Origin: Alkalibacillus haloalkaliphilus
Lineage (GTDB): Bacteria; Bacillota; Bacilli; Bacillales; Alkalibacillaceae
Reading direction: 5' to 3'
Assembly: GCF_007991275.1 (NCBI RefSeq)
Contig: NZ_BJYA01000020.1
Span: forward strand, 1 to 64,000
Length of the DNA: 64,000 nucleotides
Within the stretch, counting starts at the first letter, position 1; every line of letters starts with the position of its first letter. A program made the position numbers and the translations under genes. The notes below the pieces were generated by a model, which was not told the origin of the DNA, searched no databases, and worked only from the letters and a program-made list of their open reading frames with translations. Of this stretch, positions 9,743-18,912 are shown in pieces.

Positions 9743-11218
9743 ATGACGGAAAAAGTAAGAGTACGTTATGCCCCTAGTCCGACTGGGCATTTGCATATCG
9801 GAAACGCAAGGACGGCTTTATTTAATTATTTATTTGCAAGAAGTACTGGTGGCGAATTTGTCATCCGTATTGAAGATACAGACCAAAAACGAAATGTTGA
9901 AGGTGGAGACATTGGTCAATTAAAATACTTAAAATGGTTAGGGATCGACTGGGACGAGAGTGTTGATTTAGGTGGCGATTATGCACCATATCGTCAAATG
10001 GACCGTCTGCATATTTATAAAAAGTATGCCGATGAACTATTAGAAAAAGGTCTAGCTTACAAATGCTATATGACAGAAGATGAACTTGAGCAAGAACGCG
10101 AAGAACAACGTGCTCAAGGTAAAGTGCCAATGTATTCAGGTGCTCATCGCGATTTGACGCAAGAGCAAATTGAACAGTATGAAGCAGAAGGTCGTCAACC
10201 AAGCCTTCGTATTCGTGTTCCAGCAAACGAAACATATGCGTTTAAAGATATCGTAAAAGAAAAGATCACGTTTGAATCAAGTGATTTTGGTGATTGGGTT
10301 ATTATGAAAAAAGACGGAACACCAACTTATAACTTTGCGTGTGCGATTGACGATTACTTAATGAAGATTACTCACGTTTTACGTGGTGAAGATCACATTT
10401 CAAACACGCCTAAACAGATGATGGTTTATCGTGCTTTCGGTTGGGAAGTTCCAACGTTTGCTCATATGACGTTAATCGTAAATGAAGAACGTAAAAAGTT
10501 AAGTAAGCGTGATGAAAGCATTATTCAGTTTATTGAACAGTACGCAGACTTAGGTTATTTACCTGAAGCGTTATTTAACTTTATTACGTTATTAGGTTGG
10601 TCTCCTCAAGGGGAAGAAGAGCTATTTACAAGAGAGCAGTTAACGGAGATCTTTGACCCTGAACGGTTATCGACTTCTCCAGCTGTGTTCGACCCACATA
10701 AATTAAAGTGGATGAACAACCAGTACATTAAAGAAAGTTCATTAGAACGCGTTGTTGACTTAACGCTCCCACATTTAATTGAAGCGGGCAAAGTTGATGA
10801 AGGTATGAATGAGTCAACTCGTCAGTGGGTAGAAGAGTTAATTTCTCTTTACCATAACCAATTAAATTACGGTGCGGAAATTGTTGAGTTGACTGAGTTG
10901 TTTTTCCGTAAAGAAATCAACTATAATGAAGAGTGTATGGATGTGTTAAATCAAGAGCATGTTCCTAGTATGCTTGAACACTTTAAGTCAGAGTTAGAGC
11001 AATTAGATGAACTAACTCCTGATGATGTAAAAGCTGCAACGAAAGCTACACAAAAAGCAACAGGTAATAAAGGTAAGAAACTTTTTATGCCAATTCGTGT
11101 CGCAACAACTGCGCAAACACACGGGCCAGAGTTGCCTAATGCCATTACTTTATTAGGTAAAGAAACTGTTTTACATCGTCTGGAACAATTAATTAATAAA
11201 TTAAACTATTCGGCATAA
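9743..11218 (+). CDS. gltX: Glutamyl-tRNA synthetase
   Basis: GltX attaches glutamate to tRNA-Glu. In relatives it is non-discriminating and also charges tRNA-Gln, which GatCAB then amidates; that is inferred from family. The 491 residues have the class I signature [11 protein letters not shown] (residues 11-21) and KLSKRD near 253, followed by the helical anticodon-binding region. ATG 9743 follows AAAGGAGAA. It is 45 bp after ispDF and probably shares its transcript. The T-box after gltX gives cysE-cysS separate control. Confidence 0.97.
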   Translation: MTEKVRVRYAPSPTGHLHIGNARTALFNYLFARSTGGEFVIRIEDTDQKRNVEGGDIGQLKYLKWLGIDWDESVDLGGDYAPYRQMDRLHIYKKYADELLEKGLAYKCYMTEDELEQEREEQRAQGKVPMYSGAHRDLTQEQIEQYEAEGRQPSLRIRVPANETYAFKDIVKEKITFESSDFGDWVIMKKDGTPTYNFACAIDDYLMKITHVLRGEDHISNTPKQMMVYRAFGWEVPTFAHMTLIVNEERKKLSKRDESIIQFIEQYADLGYLPEALFNFITLLGWSPQGEEELFTREQLTEIFDPERLSTSPAVFDPHKLKWMNNQYIKESSLERVVDLTLPHLIEAGKVDEGMNESTRQWVEELISLYHNQLNYGAEIVELTELFFRKEINYNEECMDVLNQEHVPSMLEHFKSELEQLDELTPDDVKAATKATQKATGNKGKKLFMPIRVATTAQTHGPELPNAITLLGKETVLHRLEQLINKLNYSA

Positions 11219-11264
11219 CATGTTTCAAAGTCGTTAATATAATATACAAAGCGTTGATGAGGAG

Positions 11265-11488
11265 AAGTAAAACGGATCAAGCTAAATACAGAGAAGGCTA
11301 CATTCGCTGAGAGTAGCTTTTAGTTTGACGTTTGAAATGCACCTCAGAGCCTTCACTTGAATTGAAGTAGAGTGAAGCGGTTAAGTACCGTTAAACACTT
11401 CGAAAGTTGAGAGGGATACCTCTAAACAGAGTGGAACCGCGTTAATTAAGCGTCTCTGTCTATTCCATATAGACAGAGGCGCTTTTAT
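11265..11488 (+). ncRNA. T-box riboswitch, tRNA-Cys responsive
   Basis: A T-box leader precedes cysE-cysS. The T-box sequence AGAGTGGAACCGCG lies at 11428-11441, and the competing terminator is a 14-bp stem (11450-11463 with 11469-11482) followed by TTTT. In the specifier region GAAATGCACC, the codon TGC (11338-11340) indicates tRNA-Cys. Uncharged tRNA-Cys should stabilise the antiterminator and allow transcription into cysE. The specifier assignment is made by eye from the position relative to stem I and agrees with the downstream genes. This fills most of the 352-bp gap between gltX and cysE. Confidence 0.93.
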
Positions 11489-11570
11489 ATTGTCATTCAC
11501 TTATATTCATAAGTCGCCTCCAACTTCATGGCTTTGCATCGTAGAAAAACATAAACAAAGGAGGGATTGT

Positions 11571-12233
11571 ATGTTCAAGTTTTTCAAATTGCTTAAAGAT
11601 GATGTCGATGTTGTATTTGACCAAGACCCTGCTGCAAGAAGTAGAATCGAGGTCATCTTAACATATGCTGGAGTTCATGCGGTTTGGTCACACCGTGTTG
11701 CTCATGGATTCCATAAACGTAAAATGTTCTTTATTGCCCGGGCGATTTCCCAAATTAGCCGATTTTTCACAGGTATTGAAATTCACCCAGGTGCACAAAT
11801 AGGTCGTCGATTCTTCATCGACCACGGTATGGGGGTTGTAGTCGGTGAAACTTGTGAGATCGGTGATAATGTCACTATTTATCAAGGTGTGACGCTAGGT
11901 GGAACAGGAAAAGAAGGCGGAAAACGTCACCCGACATTAAAGGATAATGTTTTAGTCGCAACAGGTGCGAAAGTGTTAGGTTCAATTACGATTGATGAAC
12001 ATTCCAAAATCGGAGCAGGTTCTGTCGTCTTAAAGGATGTTCCGAAATATTCAACGGTTGTTGGAATACCTGGTAACATCGTCGTTAAAAATGGAGTTAA
12101 AGTGAAAAAGAACTTAGACCACCATAAACTACCTGATCCTGTTTCAGAGAAGTGTGATCTGTTAGAACAAAAAATTGCCGAACTACAAGCTGAAGTTAAG
12201 GAATTGAAAGGAGCTGACCGTCATGACAGTTAA
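11571..12233 (+). CDS. cysE: Serine O-acetyltransferase
   Basis: CysE makes O-acetylserine from serine and acetyl-CoA, the first step of cysteine synthesis. The 220-residue protein has an N-terminal helical domain and a left-handed beta-helix of hexapeptide repeats (about residues 65-180) containing [15 protein letters not shown] with the catalytic Asp-His pair. ATG 11571 follows AAAGGAGGG; longer in-frame extensions run back into the T-box. The stop overlaps cysS by 11 bp, so synthesis of cysteine and its charging on tRNA are coupled and jointly controlled by the T-box. Confidence 0.96.
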   Translation: MFKFFKLLKDDVDVVFDQDPAARSRIEVILTYAGVHAVWSHRVAHGFHKRKMFFIARAISQISRFFTGIEIHPGAQIGRRFFIDHGMGVVVGETCEIGDNVTIYQGVTLGGTGKEGGKRHPTLKDNVLVATGAKVLGSITIDEHSKIGAGSVVLKDVPKYSTVVGIPGNIVVKNGVKVKKNLDHHKLPDPVSEKCDLLEQKIAELQAEVKELKGADRHDS

Positions 12234-13620
12234 ATTATATAACTCTTTAACACGCTCAAAAGAAACGTTTAAACCAATTGAAGAAGGAAAAGTGAAGATG
12301 TACGTCTGCGGTCCAACAGTATATAACTACATTCACGTAGGTAACGCCAGACCAGCTATTGTCTTTGATACGATTCGCCGTTACTTTGAGTATGTCGGTT
12401 ATGATGTTGAATACGTATTGAATTTCACAGATGTCGACGATAAGTTAATTAAAGCAGCAGAAGAAATGGGAGAAGAAGTGCCCGAGATTGCTGACCGTTT
12501 TATTAATGCGTATAAAGAAGATGTTGGTGCTCTTCATGTAAAAGAAGCGGTTCATCACCCGAGAGTAACTGAAACGATGGATGAGATCCTGCAATTTATT
12601 GAAGGATTAATTGATAAAGGGTATGCCTATGAAGCGGATGGCGATGTTTATTTTAAAACACGTGCGTTCGATGAGTACGGAAAATTATCGCATCAATCAA
12701 TCGATGACTTGCGTTCTGGTGCACGTATTCAAGTGGGAGAAAAGAAAAATGACCCATTAGACTTTGCACTGTGGAAGCAAGCGAAAGAGGACGAGATTGC
12801 TTGGGATAGTCCTTGGGGAAGAGGTCGTCCGGGCTGGCATATTGAGTGCTCGGCTATGGCGAAAAAATATTTAGGTGAAACAATTGATATTCACGCTGGT
12901 GGTCAAGACTTATCTTTCCCACATCATGAAAACGAAATTGCCCAATCTGAGTGCATGAATGATCAAACGTTTGCGAATTATTGGTTACACAACGGTTATA
13001 TCCAAATCGATAACGAAAAAATGTCAAAGTCACTAGGTAACTTTATTTTAGTCCATGACCTAGTTCGTAACCATAATCCTAACGTCGTTCGCTTCTTCAT
13101 GTTAAGTGTTCATTACCGCAACCCTATTAACTTCAATGGTGAATTACTAGCGAGTGCGAAAAATAGCTACGAACGTATTAAGACGGCATATGACAACTTA
13201 CAACACCGTCGTGAAGCGAGCATGAACCTAACTAATGATACAGAGCAATGGAAAGAAAAAATTAACCAACATGTCGAAACATTTAAACGTGAAATGAATG
13301 ATGACTTCAATACAGCTAATGCTATCTCTGTACTGTTTGAGCTTGCTAAAGAAGCTAACATTTACATTGACCAAAAGCAGACATCAACAGAAGTAATTGA
13401 TTATTTTATGAGTACTTTTGACGAACTAACGTCTGTATTAGGGTTTGAATTAGCAACCGAAGAGCTGTTAGATGAAGATATTGAAGCTTTAATAGAAGAG
13501 CGTATACAAGCGAGAAAAGACCGTAACTTTAGTCGAGCTGACGAAATTCGCGACGACTTGGCGAATAGAGGAATTATTTTAGAGGATACACCTCAAGGAA
13601 CGAGATGGAAAAGGCAATGA
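12223..13620 (+). CDS. cysS: Cysteinyl-tRNA synthetase
   Basis: CysS charges tRNA-Cys. The 465 residues carry the zinc cysteine in CGPTVYNY (near 28), the HIGH-type motif IHVGN, further zinc ligands (ECSAM and HHENE near 208-238) and KMSKSLGN near 267. ATG 12223 lies inside the end of cysE behind GAAAGGAGC, giving translational coupling. The gene is under the upstream T-box. Its last codons overlap mrnC. Confidence 0.97.
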   Translation: MTVKLYNSLTRSKETFKPIEEGKVKMYVCGPTVYNYIHVGNARPAIVFDTIRRYFEYVGYDVEYVLNFTDVDDKLIKAAEEMGEEVPEIADRFINAYKEDVGALHVKEAVHHPRVTETMDEILQFIEGLIDKGYAYEADGDVYFKTRAFDEYGKLSHQSIDDLRSGARIQVGEKKNDPLDFALWKQAKEDEIAWDSPWGRGRPGWHIECSAMAKKYLGETIDIHAGGQDLSFPHHENEIAQSECMNDQTFANYWLHNGYIQIDNEKMSKSLGNFILVHDLVRNHNPNVVRFFMLSVHYRNPINFNGELLASAKNSYERIKTAYDNLQHRREASMNLTNDTEQWKEKINQHVETFKREMNDDFNTANAISVLFELAKEANIYIDQKQTSTEVIDYFMSTFDELTSVLGFELATEELLDEDIEALIEERIQARKDRNFSRADEIRDDLANRGIILEDTPQGTRWKRQ

Positions 13621-14015
13621 GTCAAGATTTAAAACCGCATCTTATGAAGAGTTTGACGCTAGCTTACATGGGAGATGTCGTATATGAAAAATATGTACGA
13701 GAATATATTATTCAAAAAGGCGAAGTAAAGCCGCAAGCATTGCACACGTTGGCTGTGTCTTTTGTATCAGCAAAGGCACAGTCATATGTGCTACTTCGTT
13801 GGATAGAAGATGGCATGTTAACCGAACAAGAAGAAACGATAGTTCGAAGAGGTCGAAACGCCAAGTCTAATGTCCCTAAAAACACAGACCCACAAACGTA
13901 TCGATACAGCACTGCGTTTGAAGCATTGATGGGATATTTGTATTTTAACGAAGAGTTTGAACGGTTAGATCACCTTGTATTTCAAGCAATTATGGATATT
14001 GAAGAAAGGAGATGA
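13605..14015 (+). CDS. mrnC: Mini-ribonuclease III
   Basis: Mini-III is an RNase III-like catalytic domain without an RNA-binding domain; in B. subtilis it matures 23S rRNA ends. The 136 residues contain [14 protein letters not shown] near residue 20 with the conserved Asp of the RNase III signature, and a second acidic helix FEALMGYLY near 105. Two starts are possible: ATG 13605 behind AAGGA, used here, or ATG 13617, which overlaps the cysS stop as ATGA. The neighbours cysS and rlmB match B. subtilis order. Confidence 0.93.
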   Translation: MEKAMSQDLKPHLMKSLTLAYMGDVVYEKYVREYIIQKGEVKPQALHTLAVSFVSAKAQSYVLLRWIEDGMLTEQEETIVRRGRNAKSNVPKNTDPQTYRYSTAFEALMGYLYFNEEFERLDHLVFQAIMDIEERR

Positions 14016-14020
14016 GAGTT

Positions 14021-14761
14021 GTGAGTGAAGAATGGATTACTGGTAAAAACCCTGTTATAGAAACGTTGAAGTCAGGACGTTCGGTTAATAGAGTGCTTGT
14101 GCTGGAGTCGATGAAACCCCAAGTGCAAAAGCAAATTTTTAACATTGCCAAACAACAAGGTGTATACGTACAAAAAGTGCCTAAGCAAAAGCTAGACTCA
14201 ATAGGAGAACACCACCAAGGTGTAGCAGCCTCTGTAGCGGCTTATGACTATGCTTCGTTGGATGATCTATTTCATATAGCTGAAAAAAGACAAGAAGCTC
14301 CTTTCTTTCTTTTATTAGATGAATTAGAAGACCCACACAACCTTGGTTCTATTATGCGAACAGCTGATGCTGTTGGTGCACATGGTATCATTATTCCGAA
14401 GCACCGTTCTGTACAACTAACACAAACAGTAGCAAAAGCCTCGACAGGTGCTATTGAACATATTCCTGCCGTAAGAGTTACGAATATGAACCAAACGATA
14501 GAAGAACTTAAAGCACGTGGAGTGTGGATTGTAGGAACGGATGCGAAAGGTAAGCAAGATTATCGACAGTCTGAATATGATATGCCAATTGCATTAGTGA
14601 TTGGTAGTGAAGGTAGCGGCATAAGTCGTCTCGTTGCCAAAAATTGCGATTGGCTTGTCCATATGCCGATGAAAGGTGAAGTAACATCTTTAAATGCTTC
14701 TGTTTCAGCAGGAATTCTTATGTATGAAGTATACCGCAAACGTTATCCGATAGGGGAGTAA
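14021..14761 (+). CDS. rlmB: 23S rRNA 2'-O-ribose methyltransferase, RlmB/TrmH family
   Basis: A SpoU-family methyltransferase of 246 residues that methylates a guanosine ribose in 23S rRNA, by homology. An N-terminal substrate-binding domain (about 1-75) precedes the knotted SPOUT domain with the motifs EDPHNLGSIMRTADA, IGSEGSGIS and SLNASVSAGI. GTG 14021 is chosen because AAAGGA is about 10 bases upstream; the ATG at 14012 is too close to that site and overlaps the mrnC stop. It lies with mrnC and rae1 in an RNA-processing group. Confidence 0.92.
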   Translation: MSEEWITGKNPVIETLKSGRSVNRVLVLESMKPQVQKQIFNIAKQQGVYVQKVPKQKLDSIGEHHQGVAASVAAYDYASLDDLFHIAEKRQEAPFFLLLDELEDPHNLGSIMRTADAVGAHGIIIPKHRSVQLTQTVAKASTGAIEHIPAVRVTNMNQTIEELKARGVWIVGTDAKGKQDYRQSEYDMPIALVIGSEGSGISRLVAKNCDWLVHMPMKGEVTSLNASVSAGILMYEVYRKRYPIGE

Positions 14762-14766
14762 CCACT

Positions 14767-15276
14767 ATGATTGTACTAGTTGTGGATGGTTACAACATGA
14801 TCGGTGACTGGCCTGAATTAAAAAGATTGCGTGATCATGACCTTGAAGCGGCAAGAAATCGTTTAATAGAAATGCTTGCTGAGTATCAAGCGTATATTGG
14901 TCATCGAGTTGTTGTCGTGTTCGATGCTTACACTGTAAGAGATGTCGAGCGCCATTATGATCAATTACAAGTTGAAGTGATCTACACGAAAGAGAAAGAA
15001 ACAGCAGATGAGAAGATCGAAAAGCTTGTAAAAGAAATTATGAATGTGAAAACAAAGGTGTATGTCGCTACATCCGACTATGCTGAACAGTGGACAATCT
15101 TTTCCCGCGGAGCATTAAGAAAGTCAGCGCGAGAATTGTTAATCGAAATTCAAGCAATTGATGTCGATATAAAAAAAGACCTTGAAAAACAAGCAGAATT
15201 TCAACCGAAAGCAAAAATCCCATTAAGTGAAGACGTGTTGAAAACCTTCGAAAATTGGCGAAGAGGCAATAAATAG
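14767..15276 (+). CDS. rae1: Rae1/YacP, ribosome-associated endoribonuclease (NYN domain)
   Basis: The 169-residue NYN (PIN-like) protein begins VVDGYNMIGDWPEL with the characteristic Asp-Gly-Tyr-Asn, and has further acidic residues (VVFDAY near 57, ATSDYAE near 102) that would build the metal site. B. subtilis Rae1 cleaves translated mRNAs in the ribosomal A site; function here is inferred from the family. ATG 14767 is 5 bp after rlmB, behind AGGGGAG. It appears to end the operon that began at the T-box. Confidence 0.92.
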   Translation: MIVLVVDGYNMIGDWPELKRLRDHDLEAARNRLIEMLAEYQAYIGHRVVVVFDAYTVRDVERHYDQLQVEVIYTKEKETADEKIEKLVKEIMNVKTKVYVATSDYAEQWTIFSRGALRKSARELLIEIQAIDVDIKKDLEKQAEFQPKAKIPLSEDVLKTFENWRRGNK

Positions 15277-15286
15277 CGAGATTTAG

Positions 15287-15316
15287 TTGACTGAAAATTC
15301 GCAACTCCTGTATAAT
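15287..15316 (+). promoter_or_regulatory. sigH promoter (sigma-A)
   Basis: TTGACT (15287-15292), 18 bp, TATAAT (15311-15316). It begins 10 bp after rae1 and gives sigH its own start, with a leader of about 110 nt. Confidence 0.8.
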
Positions 15317-15435
15317 AACCTTATATTTACACTATTAGTAATATAAGACCTCAGTTTTAATAGAATTATGAGGGGCGTTTAACCTCATGACTTGCTGATG
15401 TACGATAGGTCTGGTTCATTACGGGAGGAATCTGT

Positions 15436-16086
15436 GTGAGTAACAAACAAGAAACGAAGAACCATCCTAATTATTCTCAGTACGAAGATGAAAGGGTAGT
15501 TGAGTTTGTTCAAGAAGGCGAAGTACAAGCTTTAGAGTACCTAATTAATAAGTACAGAAGTTTTGTTAGAGCGAAGGCGAGAACGTACTTCTTAATTGGG
15601 GCGGATCGTGAAGATATTGTACAAGAAGGAATGATCGGGTTATATAAAGCGATAAGGGATTTTCAAAATGACAAGCAATCTTCATTTAAGATGTTCGCTG
15701 AGCTTTGTGTAACACGCCAAATCATAACAGCGATTAAAACAGCGACGAGGCAGAAGCACATTCCTTTAAACTCCTACGTATCATTGGACAAGCCAGTCTA
15801 TGAGGAAGATTCTGACCGTACATTAATCGATATTATCGCAGAAGATGAAATGTCCGACCCTGAACAATTGCTCATTAACCGAGAGAAATACGGTGACATG
15901 GAAATCAAAATGAGAGAATTGTTAAGTGACCTAGAACGAGAAGTATTACACTTATATCTTGACGGCCGTACATATCAGGAAATCTCAGTGTTATTGGACC
16001 GTCATGTAAAATCAATCGATAATGCTTTACAACGAGTAAAAAGGAAGTTAGAGCGTTATTTATCAGTTGGAGAGATCTCATTATAA
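15436..16086 (+). CDS. sigH: RNA polymerase sigma-H factor
   Basis: Sigma-H directs post-exponential and early sporulation or competence genes in bacilli. The 216-residue sigma-70 family protein has region 2 with DREDIVQEGMIGLYKAIRDF near residue 55-75 and region 4 with EREVLHLYLDGRTYQEIS near 165-185. GTG 15436 follows GGGAGGA. Position between rae1 and rpmG matches B. subtilis. Its presence is compatible with a sporulating ancestry but does not prove sporulation. Confidence 0.96.
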   Translation: MSNKQETKNHPNYSQYEDERVVEFVQEGEVQALEYLINKYRSFVRAKARTYFLIGADREDIVQEGMIGLYKAIRDFQNDKQSSFKMFAELCVTRQIITAIKTATRQKHIPLNSYVSLDKPVYEEDSDRTLIDIIAEDEMSDPEQLLINREKYGDMEIKMRELLSDLEREVLHLYLDGRTYQEISVLLDRHVKSIDNALQRVKRKLERYLSVGEISL

Positions 16087-16100
16087 GCCTCTATCCTAAT

Positions 16101-16129
16101 TTGACATAATCATACTAGCGTGGTAGATT
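16101..16129 (+). promoter_or_regulatory. rpmG-secE promoter
   Basis: TTGACA (16101-16106), 17 bp, TAGATT (16124-16129), preceded by TGG as an extended -10 element. Confidence 0.75.
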
Positions 16130-16169
16130 ATTAAAAGTGATAAAATAGGTGATAAGAAGAGGTAGGACT

Positions 16170-16316
16170 ATGCGTAAAAAGGTCGCATTAGCATGTACAG
16201 AATGTAATCAACGTAACTATACAACAGAGAAAACAGCTCAAACCTCTGAACGAATAGAGATTAAAAAGTTTTGTAAAAGGTGTGGTCGGCACACGCTTCA
16301 CCGTGAAACGAAGTAG
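16170..16316 (+). CDS. rpmG: Ribosomal protein L33, zinc-binding form
   Basis: A 48-codon gene for the large-subunit protein L33. The product begins [12 protein letters not shown] and has two Cys pairs (CTEC near residue 9 and CKRC near 35), so it is the zinc-binding (C+) form. ATG 16170 follows AAGAGGTAGG. The last base of its stop codon is at 16316. Position before secE is the usual one in bacilli, where this copy is often a second L33. Confidence 0.93.
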   Translation: MRKKVALACTECNQRNYTTEKTAQTSERIEIKKFCKRCGRHTLHRETK

Positions 16317-16345
16317 TGTCGGTATTGGTGTTAGGGGGGAAAAAC

Positions 16346-16513
16346 ATGATTAGCTTCTTAAAAGATGTCAGCCGTGAGATGCGAAAGGTTAGTTGGCCTA
16401 AAGGTAATGAGTTAACTAAATATACAATCATTGTTATTATGACGGTTATATTTGTTACTATTTACTTCACTATTGTTGATTTAGGAATAACACAGATTTT
16501 AGAGCTTTTCTAA
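16346..16513 (+). CDS. secE: SecE, preprotein translocase subunit
   Basis: SecE is a single-span subunit that clamps SecY in the translocon. The 55-residue protein has an amphipathic N-terminal helix with the conserved VSWPKGNEL and one transmembrane helix (about 27-48). ATG 16346 is 5 bases after GGGGGGA. It is co-transcribed with rpmG and precedes nusG, as in most bacteria. Confidence 0.95.
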   Translation: MISFLKDVSREMRKVSWPKGNELTKYTIIVIMTVIFVTIYFTIVDLGITQILELF

Positions 16514-16524
16514 GAGTTTGACGA

Positions 16525-16551
16525 TTGAAAAGTATCATAATGTGATATAAT
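16525..16551 (+). promoter_or_regulatory. nusG promoter with extended -10
   Basis: TTGAAA (16525-16530), 15 bp, TATAAT (16546-16551) preceded by TGA. The expected start near 16558 falls immediately before the hairpin at 16561. Spacing is short, so the extended -10 would matter. Confidence 0.6.
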
Positions 16552-16560
16552 GTTAAAAAG

Positions 16561-16586
16561 AAAAACCCGCATGGTCGGGTTTTTTA
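16561..16586 (+). terminator. Intrinsic terminator between secE and nusG
   Basis: AAAACCCG (16562-16569) pairs with CGGGTTTT (16576-16583), then more T. It would end rpmG-secE transcripts; for RNA from the nusG promoter it would be a 5'-terminal stem-loop. Confidence 0.82.
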
Positions 16587-16674
16587 TATTGGTTTAAAAA
16601 TGGTTTTGTTTTAAGACCTTTTATATAAAAATGAGAGTGGAAGTAATAGGAGGGAAGGCATAAAGCCATATTAA

Positions 16675-17208
16675 ATGGAGAAAAATTGGTATGTTGTACA
16701 CACGTACTCTGGTTATGAGAACAAAGTTAGATTGAATTTAGAGAAGCGAATTGAATCGATGGGAATGGAAGATAAAATATTCCGCGTGATCGTGCCAGAA
16801 GAAGAAGAAACAGAAGTGAAGAATGGTAAAAAGAAAACATCAATGAAAAAAGTGTTTCCAGGCTATGTATTAACGGAAATGGTGATGACAGATGACTCTT
16901 GGTTTGTTGTTCGTAACACGCCTGGAGTAACTGGATTTGTTGGTTCAACTGGTTCAGGGTCTAAGCCAACACCACTTCTACCAGAAGAAGCGACCTATAT
17001 CTTGAAACGTATGGGCGTTCAAGATAATGCTCAGGAAATTGATTTTGAACTGAAGGAAACGGTTAAAGTGGTCGATGGACCGTTCGCTAACTTTACAGGA
17101 ACAATAGAAAATATTGATCTAGACAAACAAAAAATTAAAGTGCATGTTAATATGTTCGGGCGTGAAACACCAGTAGAGCTTGATTTCACCCAGATTGAAA
17201 AATTATAA
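16675..17208 (+). CDS. nusG: NusG transcription factor
   Basis: NusG binds RNA polymerase and modulates pausing and termination. The 177 residues comprise an NGN domain (WYVVHTYSGYE at 5-15, KKVFPGYVL near 60) and a C-terminal KOW domain with VVDGPFANFTG near 130. ATG 16675 is forced, since the codon before it is a stop. The only good ribosome site, AGGAGGG (16648-16654), is 20 bases away, an unusually long gap that may be shortened by a small hairpin. Confidence 0.96.
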   Translation: MEKNWYVVHTYSGYENKVRLNLEKRIESMGMEDKIFRVIVPEEEETEVKNGKKKTSMKKVFPGYVLTEMVMTDDSWFVVRNTPGVTGFVGSTGSGSKPTPLLPEEATYILKRMGVQDNAQEIDFELKETVKVVDGPFANFTGTIENIDLDKQKIKVHVNMFGRETPVELDFTQIEKL

Positions 17209-17216
17209 TCAATCAC

Positions 17217-17245
17217 TTGCATATTCTGAGGAAAGATGCTAAAAT
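17217..17245 (+). promoter_or_regulatory. rplK promoter
   Basis: TTGCAT (17217-17222), 17 bp, TAAAAT (17240-17245) with an extended TGC before the -10. It gives rplK a leader of about 100 nt that contains a small GGGG...CCCC hairpin near 17295-17315. Confidence 0.65.
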
Positions 17246-17351
17246 TTTTATGTTTCGTATGGCTTGAAAAAAGCTGTTGTAAATAATGAGTGGGAGGGGC
17301 ATCACACATGACCCCAGTTACCACATCACGGACTTTAAGGAGGTGTGTCTC

Positions 17352-17777
17352 GTGGCTAAAAAAGTAGTAAACGTTGTGAAATTGCAAATTCCTGCAGGTA
17401 AAGCTAACCCTGCTCCGCCAGTAGGTCCTGCATTAGGTCAAGCTGGTATTAATATCATGGGATTCTGTAAGGAATTTAACGCACAAACACAAGATCAAGC
17501 TGGTATGATTATTCCGGTTGAAATTTCGGTTTATGAAGACCGTTCATTTACATTCGTAACCAAAACGCCACCGGCTGCAGTTCTTCTGAAAAAAGCAGCT
17601 GGTATCGAATCAGGTTCTGGTGAGCCTAACCGTAACAAGGTGGCTACTGTTAAGAGTGATCAAGTACGTGAGATCGCGGAAACAAAAATGCCTGATTTAA
17701 ACGCTGCTGACGTTGATGCGGCAGTACGCATGGTTGAAGGTACTGCACGTAGCATGGGTATTACTGTAGAAGACTAA
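17352..17777 (+). CDS. rplK: Ribosomal protein L11
   Basis: L11 forms the GTPase-associated stalk base with L10 and is needed for RelA sensing. The 141 residues have the normal length, with the proline-rich [17 protein letters not shown] near residue 14-30 and the rRNA-binding C-terminal domain. GTG 17352 follows AAGGAGGTG. A longer in-frame reading from ATG 17286 has no ribosome site. rplA follows after 195 bp. Confidence 0.97.
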   Translation: MAKKVVNVVKLQIPAGKANPAPPVGPALGQAGINIMGFCKEFNAQTQDQAGMIIPVEISVYEDRSFTFVTKTPPAAVLLKKAAGIESGSGEPNRNKVATVKSDQVREIAETKMPDLNAADVDAAVRMVEGTARSMGITVED

Positions 17778-17806
17778 TACCTAGTCAGTTCATTGATGCG
17801 AAATTG

Positions 17807-17925
17807 GGTTGCGAATGTATTTTCGCAACCTTTATTACGCCTAAAAGCGATAAGACGTTCAGTGAGGTGTAAAAGCCAATACACACACTGTCTTCGCCTA
17901 AAGGCTCGTCATGAACGAGTTGACT
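17807..17925 (+). ncRNA. Structured leader between rplK and rplA (possible L1 site)
   Basis: The gap holds three stem-loops: GGTTGCGAA with TTCGCAACC (17807-17830, weak terminator-like), CAGTG...CACTG (17860-17890) enclosing GTGT/ACAC, and CTCGT...ACGAG (17905-17919). Ribosomal protein L1 represses its own mRNA in several bacteria, so one of these may be its target; this is inference from position. Confidence 0.4.
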
Positions 17926-17972
17926 TTAGTGGGAGGTTCAACCGTTAAAACCACATTGAGGAGGAAGTTAAA

Positions 17973-18671
17973 ATGGCTAAAAGAGGTAAAAAGTATCAAG
18001 AGGCTTTAAAGCTTGTTGATCGTACGCAAGCATATGATGTTAACGAAGCAATTGAGTTAGTGAAAAAGACTACAGTTGCTAATTTTGATGAAACAGTTGA
18101 AGCGGCTTTCCGTCTAGGGGTTGACCCTAAGAAAGCTGACCAACAAATTCGTGGAGCGATGGTTTTACCACATGGTACTGGTAAAACACAACGCGTTTTA
18201 GTAATTGCTAAAGGCGATAAAGCTAAAGAAGCTGAAGCTGCAGGTGCAGATTACGTAGGCGATCAAGAATACATTGATCAAATCAACAAAGGTTGGTTCG
18301 AGTTCGACGTAGTTGTAGCAACGCCTGACATGATGGCTGAAGTTGGTAAACTAGGTCGTGTATTAGGGCCTAAAGGCTTAATGCCTAACCCTAAAACAGG
18401 AACTGTAACTTTTGAAATCGAAAAAGCTGTTCAAGAAATTAAGGCTGGTAAAGTTGAGTACCGTGTTGATAAAGCAGGTAACATTCATGTGCCAATCGGT
18501 AAAGTTTCTTTCGATGACCAAAAGTTAGTTGAAAACTACGTAGCTATTACAGAAACTTTAGTAAAAGCAAAACCACAAACATCTAAAGGCACTTATATGC
18601 GTAACGCTTCTGTCTCATCTACTATGGGTCCTGGAATCCGTGTTGATGTTTCAAGTTACGCTAAAAAATAA
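17973..18671 (+). CDS. rplA: Ribosomal protein L1
   Basis: L1 builds the mobile stalk at the ribosomal E site and often represses its own operon. The 232 residues contain the conserved [30 protein letters not shown] stretch in the second half, here split as [14 protein letters not shown] (near 111) and [11 protein letters not shown] (near 130). ATG 17973 follows GAGGAGG. Length and N-terminus ([11 protein letters not shown]) match Bacillus L1. Confidence 0.97.
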   Translation: MAKRGKKYQEALKLVDRTQAYDVNEAIELVKKTTVANFDETVEAAFRLGVDPKKADQQIRGAMVLPHGTGKTQRVLVIAKGDKAKEAEAAGADYVGDQEYIDQINKGWFEFDVVVATPDMMAEVGKLGRVLGPKGLMPNPKTGTVTFEIEKAVQEIKAGKVEYRVDKAGNIHVPIGKVSFDDQKLVENYVAITETLVKAKPQTSKGTYMRNASVSSTMGPGIRVDVSSYAKK

Positions 18672-18701
18672 TTGACTTTAGTATTGTTTATGTTTTATAA
18701 T
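18672..18701 (+). promoter_or_regulatory. rplJL promoter
   Basis: TTGACT (18672-18677), 18 bp, TATAAT (18696-18701), one base after the rplA stop codon. It starts the transcript carrying the L10 leader. Confidence 0.82.
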
Positions 18702-18724
18702 AGTTTTGTTGTAAAACTTAATGA

Positions 18725-18859
18725 TAATTATACCGTAGACAGTAGGAGCGGATTCCGCTTAAATATTCCTGCCGAGGTGTGTTAACGTATATTTTGTACA
18801 AGTTCGGATTGTGCAATTATGTCTAACCATGCCTCCATGTCTACATGGAGGCATTTTTT
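18725..18859 (+). ncRNA. L10 leader with terminator
   Basis: The motif ACCGTAGACAGTAGGAGC (18732-18749) paired with the CCTGCCGAGG strand near 18768-18777 is the conserved L10-leader fold. It ends in an intrinsic terminator: ATGCCTCCATG (18829-18839) pairs with CATGGAGGCAT (18844-18854) and is followed by T. In other bacilli the L10-L12 complex binds such leaders to lower rplJ-rplL expression; that role is inferred. Confidence 0.88.
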
Positions 18860-18912
18860 GTAGGGCGAAAACACCTAATCGGTATGATGATAAATAACTA
18901 GGGGGTGGAACG

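Noticed and set aside
11490-11570. Longer cysE start within the T-box region
   Set aside because: The reading frame is open only by chance; GGAGGG before ATG 11571 gives the normal CysE N-terminus.
17286-17351. In-frame N-terminal extension of rplK from ATG 17286
   Set aside because: No ribosome site precedes it, L11 has a constant N-terminus, and GTG 17352 has a strong AAGGAGGTG site.
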